Positions 35,724 to 44,513 of a stretch of 64,000 nucleotides of DNA are shown piece after piece (the stretch's first letter is position 1; each line of letters begins with the position of its first letter). The notes under the pieces are model-generated. The model was not told the DNA's origin. It made no database searches and was given only the letters and a program-made list of their open reading frames with translations. This stretch comes from Psychromonas aquimarina ATCC BAA-1526 (GTDB lineage: Bacteria; Pseudomonadota; Gammaproteobacteria; Enterobacterales; Psychromonadaceae), in contig NZ_AUAM01000020.1 in the NCBI RefSeq assembly GCF_000428725.1, positions 1-64,000 of the forward strand, written 5' to 3'. The position numbers and the translations under genes are program-made.

Positions 35724-37425
35724 TTTTTTTGTTAACTCCTTTTATTTCCAGCAGTGGAAAAGTAATCTGCGCTGTACAGGAAACTCCTTTTTCGCAGGAC
35801 ATCTGCAGCCCGTATGACTGCCCGAAAGCATTTTTTAAACGTTTATCAACAATCTGCAGGCCTAAACCTGTTTCATTTTCTTTTACAGTATAGTTACCGG
35901 CATTATCGATAACCAGCAGTTCCACCAGGGGCTGAGCACTGTTTCTAACAATAGAGCCTTTCACCTGAATTCTGCCGTTTTCTAATAAGGTTGATGTGCC
36001 GTGTTTAACTGCATTTTCAACCAGCGGCTGCAGAGTAAAGGTGGGGACAACAACGTTATGCAGCTCGGGATCCACCTGAAATTCAACTTCTAAGCGGTCA
36101 GAAAAACGTGCCAGCTCAACTTCAAGGTATGCAGTGATATGCGCCAGCTCTTCTTCAATCGTCACGGATTCAATATTATGCTTTAAATTTCTGCGGAAAA
36201 ATTGTGAAAGATGCTGAATCAGCTGTCGTGCTTTATCCGGATCGCGCCTGATCACGGCACTGATTGTGTTAAGGGAATTAAATAAAAAATGCGGGTTTAC
36301 CTGAGCCTGCAGAAGACGCAGCTCTGCTTGTGTCAGTAATGTCTGCTGCTCAATATAGCGGCCGGTTAAAATCTGATTGGACAGCAGCTTTGCCAGCCCT
36401 TCTCCTAAATGACGGTTAAGCGTTGAGAACAGCTTCTGTTTCGGCTCATAAAGCTTAATAGTGCCTAATACTTCATCTTCCCCGCCGACTAGCGGTATAA
36501 CCAGCGCAGAGCCTAATTTACATTTCTCATGCAGTGAACACTGGTAGGCAACTTCGTAACCGTCAGCGTAAATTAATTCACGATTTTGAATCGCCTGTCT
36601 GGTGCACTCAGATGAGATAGGCGTTCCAGGCAGATGATGGTCGTCACCGATACCAATAAACGCCATAATTTTTTCTCTGTCGGTAATGGAAACCGCCCCC
36701 ACTCCCGTTTCTTCATAAATTATCTGCGCTATTTTTTTAGTGCTCTGCTGATTGAAACCGCTGCTTAAAATGCCGACGGAACGTTCGGCAATTTTTAATG
36801 CTTTGCTGGAAAAGGCTGCAGAGTACTTTTCATAAATCGCCTTTCGATCCTGGATAATACTCATAAATAAAGCAGCACCTATGCTGTTGGCGATAATCAT
36901 AGGTAAAGCGATTGCTTTAACCAGGTGCAGCGCCTGCTCAAAGGGCTGCGCAACCAGCAGTATAATCGTCATCTGCATCACTTCTGCAGCCAGAAGAACC
37001 ACAAAAGCAACACTCGGTTTAAATATTTTGTCCACCAGCCCGCGCCGGACATAATAACTGTGGATTAAGCCGCCTAATAACCCTTCGGCAGTGGTTGATA
37101 TTGCGCAGGCTGTATCAGTAAAACCTCCCATGGTATAACGATGGATGCCGCCGGTCAGCCCGACGGCAAAACCAACCACAGGCCCTCCAAGCAGACCGCC
37201 CATTACCGCACCGATTGCCCGTGTATTAGCGATGGCATTCTCAATAGCTAAACCAAAATAAGTACCCAGCACACAAAACAGGCTAAACACCACATAACAG
37301 GCTAAACGCTGCGAAAAATGACCGGAAACTGTGGTTAAGGGCATAAATAAAGGCGTTTTACTTAATAAATACGCAATCACTAAATACACACTAAGCTGCT
37401 GCAGTAGTGAAAAGATTAATTCCAT
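35716..37425 (-). CDS. LytS-type sensor histidine kinase (BtsS-like)
   Basis: The 569-aa protein has about six N-terminal membrane segments of the 5TMR_LYT sensor (GAVMGGLLGGPVVGFAVGL), a GAF-like region (about 220-350) and the PF06580 kinase core: His in QVNPHFLFNSLNTISAVIRR, then an ATPase domain with LVENAVKHG and ETGLGLQIVDKRL. It probably senses external pyruvate. The partner regulator starts within its last codons. Confidence 0.85.
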   Translation of the reverse strand: MELIFSLLQQLSVYLVIAYLLSKTPLFMPLTTVSGHFSQRLACYVVFSLFCVLGTYFGLAIENAIANTRAIGAVMGGLLGGPVVGFAVGLTGGIHRYTMGGFTDTACAISTTAEGLLGGLIHSYYVRRGLVDKIFKPSVAFVVLLAAEVMQMTIILLVAQPFEQALHLVKAIALPMIIANSIGAALFMSIIQDRKAIYEKYSAAFSSKALKIAERSVGILSSGFNQQSTKKIAQIIYEETGVGAVSITDREKIMAFIGIGDDHHLPGTPISSECTRQAIQNRELIYADGYEVAYQCSLHEKCKLGSALVIPLVGGEDEVLGTIKLYEPKQKLFSTLNRHLGEGLAKLLSNQILTGRYIEQQTLLTQAELRLLQAQVNPHFLFNSLNTISAVIRRDPDKARQLIQHLSQFFRRNLKHNIESVTIEEELAHITAYLEVELARFSDRLEVEFQVDPELHNVVVPTFTLQPLVENAVKHGTSTLLENGRIQVKGSIVRNSAQPLVELLVIDNAGNYTVKENETGLGLQIVDKRLKNAFGQSYGLQMSCEKGVSCTAQITFPLLEIKGVNKKNA

Positions 37426-37610
37426 ATAAGGTACCGGTTAAAGGAGAGTTGAAGGCAAATTAATAAACCTGCTCTAGCGAAGCGAAAAAGACAATATCAA
37501 CATAGAGAGTGAGTTTTTATGAATACTGGTAAAATAACACAGCGCTGAGCTGTTGTGTCTGTAGTAAAGTATTTTCGTGATCTGCTTTTAATAAATCAGC
37601 ATTACCTTGT

Positions 37611-37859
37611 TTACTGATAAGACAGTTTACGTTTTTTTAATTTTTTCAGGGCACACTTGCATAATCCCGAGTTTAAAGCCGGACAGTTTTTACAAGGTGT
37701 TGATTTAATGGGGCGTGAAGCAAATTCTGTGCTGCAGATAACAGACTGCACAGCTTTTGATTGAACTGCGGTCTTGAATTCCGTAGATGTGACCAGATAC
37801 AGAGACGATTTTTTCTGCTCTTTTTTACTGCTGTATTTAATTTTTTTCTTTGCTGACAT
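37611..37859 (-). CDS. Small Lys/Cys-rich protein under a Fur-type promoter
   Basis: This 82-aa basic protein starts MSAKKKIKYSSKKEQ and has a Cys cluster, CKNCPALNSGLCKCALKKL (CxxC then CxC), plus one upstream Cys. The cluster could bind zinc, iron or an iron-sulfur centre; I do not recognise the family. I start at the ATG at 37859, 5 bp after GGCGGG; the longer frame overlaps the Fur box. It lies divergently from rhlE. Confidence 0.6.
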   Translation of the reverse strand: MSAKKKIKYSSKKEQKKSSLYLVTSTEFKTAVQSKAVQSVICSTEFASRPIKSTPCKNCPALNSGLCKCALKKLKKRKLSYQ

Positions 37860-37868
37860 ACGCCCGCC

Positions 37869-37887
37869 AATAATGATTATCATTCAG
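37869..37887. promoter_or_regulatory. Fur box
   Basis: The core AATGATTATCATT is palindromic and the 19-mer centred at 37878 matches the consensus GATAATGATAATCATTATC at about 14 positions. It covers the expected start point of the promoter next to it. Confidence 0.7.
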
Positions 37888-37891
37888 ATAA

Positions 37892-37920
37892 AGTATAATA
37901 AATAAACGTTTAAACAGCAA
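37892..37920 (-). promoter_or_regulatory. Sigma70-type promoter of the Cys-rich gene
   Basis: On the minus strand TTGCTG (37920-37915) and TATACT (37897-37892) are spaced by 17 bp. The predicted start would fall inside the Fur box, which fits iron repression. Confidence 0.6.
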
Positions 37921-38019
37921 CTTGATAACAGCATGCATTTTATTAATGCCCAATAAGCCAGAGCTGTTATACTCGCGCCAATAATTGAATTTTGTATGTG
38001 TAATAGAGTGGTGATGTAA

Positions 38020-39321
38020 ATGAGTGTTGATGCAATAGGTTTATCTTCTGAGTTATTAAAAGCTGTAAAAGCTTGTGGTTATAAAAATCTGACTCCTATA
38101 CAGCAGCAGGCGATCCCACTTATCCGTACGGGTACCGATCTGCTGGCAAGCGCACAGACAGGCACAGGTAAAACAGCCGCTTTTACGCTGCCGATCTTAG
38201 ATATATTAGCAAAAAACAGCAGTGCCAAGCCGGCTAACAATACAACGATTAAAGCGCTGATATTAACCCCGACTCGTGAACTTGCCCTGCAGGTCGCTAA
38301 AAACATTAAAGACTACAGCGAATTTTTACCCCTGACCAGCGGCGTAGTCAGCGGCGGTACAAATATGCCGGCACAGACTAAAATGCTGAAAAACGGTGTA
38401 GATCTGTTAGTTGCAACTCCAGGCCGTCTTATTGAACATCTGACACTAAGAAACGTGGATCTTTCCCATGTGAAATACCTGGTATTAGATGAAGCCGACC
38501 GCATGCTGGATATGGGTTTTCTTCAGGACATTGAAAGGTTAATGGAAGTTATCAAACAGAAACATCAGACACTGATGTTCTCCGCTACTTTCTCTAACAA
38601 AGTGAAAACCCTGGCTAACAAGCTGCTGACTACACCAAAAACTCTAGAGATCTCACCACAAAACTCTACATCGGGTAAAGTGAAGCAGCAGGTCTACTGG
38701 GTATCCGAACAGCGTAAACGTGAACTGCTGTCGGAGCTGATCGGGGTGAAAAACTGGAAACAGGTCCTGGTCTTTGCCGGTACTAAAGAGAGCGCTAATC
38801 TGCTGGCTAAAGAACTGCAGTTAGATGGAATTAAAACCGCTTTATGTCATGGTGATAAAGCTCAGGGCGCACGTAACAAAGCAATTGAAAAATTTGTCGA
38901 TGGCAGCGTAAGAGTATTAGTGGCAACCGACGTAGCGGCCCGCGGGTTAGATATTCCGGATCTGCCCTATGTGGTAAATTTCCATCTGCCGTTTCTAGCC
39001 GAAGATTATGTCCACCGTATTGGGCGTACCGGTCGAGCAGGAAAAAATGGTATGGCGGTTTCATTAGTCAGCCCGAAAGATGAGCAGTTCTTAGATAATA
39101 TCGAAGAGCTGATTGGACGAAAGTTTGAACGTATTGTTTACCCGGGTTACGAATTCGATGCGCAGTCATCTTCGCAGTATAATGATTCAGAGACAAAACC
39201 ACTTAAGAAAAGCCGCTATAAAGCAACTCAGGAGCGCAATCAGATGCTCGCCCGCAGAAAAGAAGCTAATAGCCCGGCAGCAATTCGCCGTGCTAAAGCA
39301 AAGAAAAGAAAAGCCAGATAA
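38020..39321 (+). CDS. rhlE: DEAD-box RNA helicase RhlE
   Basis: The 433-aa helicase has all core motifs: Q motif (YKNLTPIQQQAIP), Walker A ASAQTGTGKTAAF, PTRELALQ, TPGRL, DEAD in VLDEADRMLDMGF, SAT in MFSATF, and HRIGRTGRAG. The order and the short basic C-terminal tail (KAKKRKAR) fit RhlE, which acts in ribosome assembly and RNA turnover and helps growth in the cold. It is monocistronic. Confidence 0.9.
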   Translation: MSVDAIGLSSELLKAVKACGYKNLTPIQQQAIPLIRTGTDLLASAQTGTGKTAAFTLPILDILAKNSSAKPANNTTIKALILTPTRELALQVAKNIKDYSEFLPLTSGVVSGGTNMPAQTKMLKNGVDLLVATPGRLIEHLTLRNVDLSHVKYLVLDEADRMLDMGFLQDIERLMEVIKQKHQTLMFSATFSNKVKTLANKLLTTPKTLEISPQNSTSGKVKQQVYWVSEQRKRELLSELIGVKNWKQVLVFAGTKESANLLAKELQLDGIKTALCHGDKAQGARNKAIEKFVDGSVRVLVATDVAARGLDIPDLPYVVNFHLPFLAEDYVHRIGRTGRAGKNGMAVSLVSPKDEQFLDNIEELIGRKFERIVYPGYEFDAQSSSQYNDSETKPLKKSRYKATQERNQMLARRKEANSPAAIRRAKAKKRKAR

Positions 39322-39327
39322 CACAGT

Positions 39328-39357
39328 AAAACCGGGGGATTTTTTCCCCGGTTTTAT
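39328..39357 (+). terminator. rhlE terminator
   Basis: AAAACCGGGG (39328-39337) pairs with CCCCGGTTTT (39346-39355), 6 bp after the rhlE stop, with Ts in the downstream arm. Confidence 0.88.
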
Positions 39358-39376
39358 TCAGACCGCGGTAAAAACC

Positions 39377-39955
39377 TCAGCCTTCAATAACAAATGTAGA
39401 AAAGCGATACAGTTTCAGATCCTCACTCCAGTAATTTCTATGCCAGCCCCCTTTCTGTTTTAATGCCTGCACGAAAGTAATAGGAGTTGGTAAAGAATGC
39501 CATACAGTCGGCAGAAATATCGCGCTTCGCCCCCCTTCCTCTTTTAATAACAGTCCGTCACTCCCAACTTTCAGCTCTTTTAATAAAGCCTGCTCACCAC
39601 TGTTTTTGAGCGGTTCCAGTTCCGATAGAACAGAAATTTCAAAAGATAAATACGGCAGTTCATTGCTCTGCACAGGCACAAAGCGCCGATCCTGACAGGC
39701 ACTGTAATAACTGTACTCACAAACATTAAGCCACAGCGGCTTTTCGACACCGTATGTACCGATGCAGCCCCGCAGCTGCTTATTGATATACAAGGTCACA
39801 AAACAGGCTCGACGTGTCAGAAGAGCAGCCGATACAGGCGGTTCGGGAAGCACCAGAGTATGTTCTCTGGTGGTAGTCTCAAGAACCTGTTTTACCAGAT
39901 TTACTAATTCGTTTTGTTCTGCTGTAGTAAAATTAATAGAGAATGAAACTGGCAT
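39377..39955 (-). CDS. AmmeMemoRadiSam system protein A (AMMECR1-like)
   Basis: The 192-aa AMMECR1-fold protein has RRACFVTLYINKQLRGCIGT and LSFEISVLSELEPL. Its function is unknown; it occurs with MEMO-like and radical-SAM partners. The start (MPVSFSIN) and its GGTGGG ribosome site lie inside the outermost copy of the duplicated 3' end of the next gene upstream, so the two genes probably overlapped before duplication. No radical-SAM partner is in the window. Confidence 0.85.
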   Translation of the reverse strand: MPVSFSINFTTAEQNELVNLVKQVLETTTREHTLVLPEPPVSAALLTRRACFVTLYINKQLRGCIGTYGVEKPLWLNVCEYSYYSACQDRRFVPVQSNELPYLSFEISVLSELEPLKNSGEQALLKELKVGSDGLLLKEEGGRSAIFLPTVWHSLPTPITFVQALKQKGGWHRNYWSEDLKLYRFSTFVIEG

Positions 39956-40130
39956 ATCCCACCACCTGCTGTTTGTTTCCTAAAGTGCCACCTGAACTTA
40001 TTCTTTACCGGCTTAAATTAATAGAGAATGAAACCGGCATAACCCGCATCTGCTGCTTATAAATCAATAGAGGATAAAACTGGCATATCCCACCACCTGC
40101 TGTTTATTTCCTAAAGTATCACCTGAATTA
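39930..40130. repeat. Three tandem copies of the AmmeMemoRadiSam B 3' end
   Basis: Copies start at 39930, 40015 (truncated, about 44 bp) and 40061. They share AAATTAATAGAGAATGAAAC-like sequence and the CCACCACCTGCTG block; fillers of about 14 and 2 nt lie between. Each copy contains an ATG that opens MPV-like peptides, but only the outermost copy continues into protein A. The innermost copy encodes the real end of protein B, VVGYASFILY. Confidence 0.9.
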
Positions 40131-40843
40131 GCCTGAGCAGTTAATTTAATTTTCCAGCCCTGTTTAGCTGCATAATCTAATAAACCATTAACAGCATAAC
40201 AGCCGCAGGCATCCTGCCCATGCAGATTTGCTTCATAATTTAAAATTTTATCTATGCTTTGACTGTCTAAAATCTGTGCCTGCTGGTAACTGTGATAATG
40301 ACTGAGATCCGTACTGACAATCACCACAGTAGACGGATCATCTGCCTGTAAAACGCTTAACAGCTCACTGACCAGCTGCGGCTGACACTGACCGACAACA
40401 ATCGGTACTATGGTAAAATCCTGCAGACAGGTCTGTAAAAACGGGAGCTGTACCTCCAGAGAGTGTTCAAAGAGATGTGCCGAATCACAAAAGCTTACCA
40501 AAGCAGATTTCAACAGTTTCTTGTAGCAGTCGCTGGCGACATCTATTTTACCCAGCGGCGTGCTGAACACATCATAATTTGAAACTGCACAGCCCTGTAA
40601 GGGAACCCGGTGACTGGGGCCCAGTACTATAACGCGTTTAATCTCAGCTGCGGCATTAAGGTAAGCATAGGCTTCTCCAGCAACCGCCCCCGAATAACAG
40701 TAACCGGCGTGCGGCACAATAAGCGCATGCGGGTTAATGTTCGGCTCCGGTGACACAGAAATAAATGTATGCAGCTCTGTTTTTAACTGTTCAGGTGCAG
40801 CCGGATAAAAGCTCCCAGCTACAACCGGCCCTCTGTATTTCAT
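40064..40843 (-). CDS. AmmeMemoRadiSam system protein B (MEMO-like)
   Basis: This 259-aa MEMO1-family protein has IVPHAGYCYSGAVAGEAY, VIVLGPSHRVPLQGCAVS, SLEVQLPFLQTCL and VSTDLSHYH, the conserved His/Asp set of the family. MEMO proteins resemble non-haem-iron dioxygenases, but their bacterial role is unknown. Its 3' end is tandemly repeated and leads into protein A. Confidence 0.88.
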   Translation of the reverse strand: MKYRGPVVAGSFYPAAPEQLKTELHTFISVSPEPNINPHALIVPHAGYCYSGAVAGEAYAYLNAAAEIKRVIVLGPSHRVPLQGCAVSNYDVFSTPLGKIDVASDCYKKLLKSALVSFCDSAHLFEHSLEVQLPFLQTCLQDFTIVPIVVGQCQPQLVSELLSVLQADDPSTVVIVSTDLSHYHSYQQAQILDSQSIDKILNYEANLHGQDACGCYAVNGLLDYAAKQGWKIKLTAQANSGDTLGNKQQVVGYASFILY

Positions 40844-41005
40844 ATAAACCTCACAGCAGACAACATGTTAACTAAACATCTCAGATAAAAATAATATATG
40901 CAGTGACTGTATTAAAAGTATAGTCAAATGGTGTACGAAATGAACATGGGCAGGCAAACAAATAAATATATTTATAGTTCTGACAGGAGCTCAGCAGGCG
41001 GCAAA

Positions 41006-41032
41006 CGCGATAACAGCAGAGCTATTATCGCG
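41006..41032 (-). terminator. Terminator-like hairpin beyond the YggL tail repeats
   Basis: CGCGATAA (41006-41013) pairs with TTATCGCG (41025-41032), then TTT on the minus strand. It follows the outermost tail copy by 15 bp, which suggests that copy is the original gene end. Confidence 0.6.
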
Positions 41033-41047
41033 CGTCATACAGGAGGC

Positions 41048-41287
41048 TTAAATACCGTAATAGACACCTGATAAATCATCGACTTTGGCATCAACAATAA
41101 ATGTGCTGTTTAATCAGCTCTCGTTAGAAGTTGTTTTAAATCCCGTAATAGGCGTCTGATAAATCATCGACTTTGGCATCAACAATAACTGTGCTGTTTA
41201 ATCAGCTCTCGTTAGAAGTTGTTTTAAATCCCGTAATAGGCATCTGATAAATCATCGACTTTGGCGTCAACAATAAATGTGTTGTTT
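41048..41287. repeat. Three tandem copies of the YggL-like gene's 3' end (88-bp period)
   Basis: Copies start at 41048, 41136 and 41224, each encoding TFIVDAKVDDLS(D/G)xYYGI-like tails with a stop. About 64 bp is shared by all; the first two junctions carry a 24-bp filler (AATCAGCTCTCGTTAGAAG and more). This fills most of the gap 40844-41223, whose remainder shows no other feature apart from the hairpin listed at 41006. Confidence 0.92.
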
Positions 41288-41567
41288 TTCAACCATGCCT
41301 GAAAAGCGCTGCGGTCTTCTTCGGTTGCAGAGCCGTAACGATCAAATGAACTGATATAAATAGTAAAGGTATCAGTACCGCCAGCCCCTCCCATAATGAG
41401 ATTTCTCGACTCAGTAAAACTGCAGATACCGTCAAAAAATGCATCAAAACTACTTTCATCAATATTTTCAAATCTAAATGAAACTCAAACCCTAGCACCG
41501 AATATTCATCTACATATAATTTTTTACGTAGACGACGACTTCTTTTTACCTGCTCATTAGTTTTCAT
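41224..41567 (-). pseudogene. Frameshifted YggL-family (DUF469) gene
   Basis: The reading frame opens MKTNEQVKRSRRLRKKLYVDE, the YggL/DUF469 pattern (RSRRLRKK-x-DEF), then shifts. From about 41478 a second frame continues FRFENIDESSFDAFF, FDGICSFTESRNLIMGG and ends VDDLSDAYYGI, again YggL-like. One T is missing from a short T-run near 41476-41478, so the gene is broken or the base is a sequencing error. YggL binds the 50S subunit. Its tail is tandemly repeated downstream. Confidence 0.75.
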
Positions 41568-41730
41568 TATTTACTCTCCTGATCGAAGTAAGCGGCTTAA
41601 ATAAAGCTTGAAAGAAAAATGTATATAACAGCAGTCTAGATAAATATCTGCTCAATACTGCTGAACCGCTAATCAGAGTACCTGTAAAAATATGAATTAA
41701 CAGCTGTTTTACTGATTATCTGCGGCTCGC

Positions 41731-42636
41731 TCAAATATTCTGCTGAGTATCACTCTTTTCCTGAACATATTCAGCACTCTGCGGCTTATGTTTTTGACTC
41801 ACCAGTACACCCGTAAATACAACAGCAATGCTTATCCACTGATCAATATTCAGTATTTCCCCCAGTAAAAGAGAAGATAACAGCAAAGCAAAAACCGGCA
41901 CTAAATTTGAAAAAGCGGCGGCCGTTAAGACGGACACTTTACTCAAGGCATAGTTATACATGCCATAGGCACCTAATGTTACGAAGGTGCCCAGATATAA
42001 AATATTGAGCAGCGCATTAGTATCATGGACTTGAGGAATACCAGTAAAAAGTACAAAGGGTCCAAAAAACAGTGTACCGCTGAGCCCCTGTAAAGCAATC
42101 AGTGACAATGGAGCATAACGGGCAGCAAGGTACTTTACACTAACAGAATAATATGCGGCACAAACCATCGCCAGAAACTCCAGAAAATTACCTAATACAG
42201 GATCAGGTGCATGCTCAGAGCTTGGAGAAACATGGGTTAACAGGATACTGCCGCCTATACACAAGCTAAAACCGATAATAATCGCTTTAGAAATATGTTC
42301 TTTAAGCATCAAGAAGGCAAGCAGTGCGATAATAATCGGCAGGCATGAGACTAAAATGCCCGCCTGAGAGGCAGAAGTATTTTGTAGTGCATAACCCTCA
42401 AATAGAAAATATAAACACGGCTCTGCCAGTGACATGCTCAGCAAATATTTCCAGTCCCCCTGCTGATATTTAAAACGCTTTACCCAGGGCCACAAACATA
42501 AACAAATTACTAAAGTGGTTAACATGCGTAAAAAAATGACAAAAGTCGGATCATAAAAATTAACAGCATACTTTAATGCGGCAAATGAACTGCCCCATAA
42601 TAAAGTTGCAATAAATAAACACAGACCTGCAGGCAT
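41731..42636 (-). CDS. EamA/DMT-family transporter
   Basis: The 301-aa protein has ten membrane segments in two EamA halves (about 1-135 and 150-285). ATLLWGSSFAALKYAV opens the first and SNLVPVFALLLSSLLLGE lies in the second; both are DMT signatures. The substrate, usually an amino acid or metabolite exported, cannot be told. It is monocistronic. Confidence 0.85.
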   Translation of the reverse strand: MPAGLCLFIATLLWGSSFAALKYAVNFYDPTFVIFLRMLTTLVICLCLWPWVKRFKYQQGDWKYLLSMSLAEPCLYFLFEGYALQNTSASQAGILVSCLPIIIALLAFLMLKEHISKAIIIGFSLCIGGSILLTHVSPSSEHAPDPVLGNFLEFLAMVCAAYYSVSVKYLAARYAPLSLIALQGLSGTLFFGPFVLFTGIPQVHDTNALLNILYLGTFVTLGAYGMYNYALSKVSVLTAAAFSNLVPVFALLLSSLLLGEILNIDQWISIAVVFTGVLVSQKHKPQSAEYVQEKSDTQQNI

Positions 42637-42931
42637 AAGCGGCTTCTATCTACAAAAAAAGAAGCTAATATTAGCATTTATAAAATTATTGATAAGTGTT
42701 ATTAAACCGAACAATTACTCTAAGTTGAATGGAATAATTTCGGGTCGTTATTATGAGTACATTTCCTCTAATGGAGCACAAAACTTTCCTAAATCAATCA
42801 CTAAGAAGTTATGATTGACTAGCCGGCAGTGAGGTAACTCTTCTTTGTATCAATTTAATCTATTGTTTTATACAAAATAAATACTTACGCTCTATAATGT
42901 GTAAATAAAATCAAGACGTTGAGATAAATCT

Positions 42932-43687
42932 ATGAAACTAACTTATATCTTGTTTTTTATCTTATTCAGTAGCTTCTGCTATGCGGATGCTGACAAAAGC
43001 ATTGAAATGGTCACTGATCAGTGGCCCCCCTATTATGGCGCTAACATGTATAATCAAGGGCCTGTCACTGAAATAAGCCGCCGGGTACTGAATAAATTAG
43101 GCTATCAGGCAAAAGTAACATTTGTTCCCTGGAAGCGTGCCCTGGAGCATTCCAAGCAAGGCCACTATGACGCGGTATTAGGGGCTTATTTCAATAATGA
43201 AAGATCAGTTTTCTTCTGGCACTCTGATGCAGTTGCCAGCAGCCGTGTGGTTTTATTCAGCTATCCGGAGAACTATAAACAAGCATCTGATCTAAGCGCA
43301 ATTAACGGACACAGCGTCTGCGTTATCAACGGATATTTTTACAGTGACGAATTTACCAGCAGCAGTTTAATATCTAAGATCAAATCAAATACTTTAAAGC
43401 ACTGCTTTGAACGTTTGATTGCACGTCGGGTAGATTATGTTGCGGCGGATAAACTGGTCGGGCAGGCCATATTAGATGAGCAATTTCCAGGCGATAGAAC
43501 AAAACTGACCACCCTGCCCATTATCATTTCACAGCAGACAATTCATATTTTATGGTCAAAGAAAACACCGGGTAATTTCCAGTTAAATAAATCCTTCAAC
43601 AGCACTCTGCAGGAACTGAAAAAATCTGGTGAAATTGAACAGATCTGGCAGAAACACGGCTTTCAATCAGCGACTGGCAAGCAGTAA
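42932..43687 (+). CDS. Periplasmic solute-binding protein, family 3-like
   Basis: This 251-aa protein has a signal peptide (LTYILFFILFSSFCYA, cleavage about residue 18), then IEMVTDQWPPYYGANMYNQG, FVPWKRALEHSKQGHYDAVLG and IARRVDYVAADKLVGQAIL. It is like the orphan binding protein at 3616-4389 and has no adjacent permease. The PWKRA motif is typical of this orphan subgroup. Confidence 0.8.
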   Translation: MKLTYILFFILFSSFCYADADKSIEMVTDQWPPYYGANMYNQGPVTEISRRVLNKLGYQAKVTFVPWKRALEHSKQGHYDAVLGAYFNNERSVFFWHSDAVASSRVVLFSYPENYKQASDLSAINGHSVCVINGYFYSDEFTSSSLISKIKSNTLKHCFERLIARRVDYVAADKLVGQAILDEQFPGDRTKLTTLPIIISQQTIHILWSKKTPGNFQLNKSFNSTLQELKKSGEIEQIWQKHGFQSATGKQ

Positions 43688-43712
43688 ATGTAAATGATGT
43701 AGTTATGACTGG

Positions 43713-43744
43713 AAGGCTGATTTTCGCCATGTAAAATCAGCCTT
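43713..43744 (+). terminator. Hairpin after the binding-protein gene
   Basis: AAGGCTGATTTT (43713-43724) pairs perfectly with AAAATCAGCCTT (43733-43744), 25 bp after the stop. The T-run is inside the stem, so strength is uncertain. Confidence 0.6.
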
Positions 43745-43777
43745 CATAATACTCTTTACAGCTATCAGGTTTTATTA

Positions 43778-44497
43778 ATGACATTCACATTTAATATTCG
43801 CAGTAAAAAAATGGAGCTTCTATGCAGTGCACTATTTGCAGCCTGCCTCGCTTTATTACTGGTTCTGCTACCTTCTCCGGATATTCAGGCTCCCCTGTCT
43901 CCATTATTTGGACAGTCCCTGACACTGTTGACCGCTACAGCGAGCAATCCCTTTTTTCTCATCACAACTATTATGCTCTGCTCTCTGGTATTTATCGCCA
44001 AAGTTAATTTAAAACAAGGTTTAATTGTCTGCATTCAGTTCGGGATACTTTTAATATTGAGCTTTATGCTTAAAAGCGGCTTAAAACATATTACCGAAGT
44101 GCCGCGCCCCTATACACAGGAGCTGGCTAAAGTTGAACTGGTAGTATCAGCTGAGCAGTTCTACAGCTTAACAACAAAGCAGAAAGAGCAGGTTATTAAA
44201 CAGGCAGAAGAAAAATTCAGCCCGTGGCGGGTACAAAACTGGCATGGTGAAACCAATTACTCACTGCCGTCCGGCCATACTATTTTTGCTGCTGTGTGTA
44301 TTTTATTCTGGGGAGGTTTTTTATTACGGCGTAGAAGATATCTGCCGGCGGCACTGCTTATCAGCTGGGGAACCGGTGTTGCATTAAGCCGTATCTGGCT
44401 CGGCATGCACTGGCCTTCTGACGTATTAGCATCCATTATCTGCGCTTCGCTGCTGATTTTACTGGTACCGAAAATCGAAGTGAAACAAGAAAGCTAA
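43778..44497 (+). CDS. PAP2-family membrane phosphatase (PgpB-like)
   Basis: The 239-aa protein has about six membrane segments and the three PAP2 motifs: KSGLKHITEVPRPY, LPSGHT and SRIWLGMHWPSD. Such enzymes dephosphorylate lipid phosphates, for example phosphatidylglycerophosphate or undecaprenyl pyrophosphate, at the inner membrane. Length and the insertion between motifs 1 and 2 fit PgpB. Confidence 0.85.
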   Translation: MTFTFNIRSKKMELLCSALFAACLALLLVLLPSPDIQAPLSPLFGQSLTLLTATASNPFFLITTIMLCSLVFIAKVNLKQGLIVCIQFGILLILSFMLKSGLKHITEVPRPYTQELAKVELVVSAEQFYSLTTKQKEQVIKQAEEKFSPWRVQNWHGETNYSLPSGHTIFAAVCILFWGGFLLRRRRYLPAALLISWGTGVALSRIWLGMHWPSDVLASIICASLLILLVPKIEVKQES

Positions 44498-44513
44498 TCC
44501 CTTATTAAACAAA

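Noticed and set aside
41048-41287. Evenly spaced 88-bp repeats as a CRISPR array
   Set aside because: The units encode the YggL tail and the spacing sequence is identical between copies.
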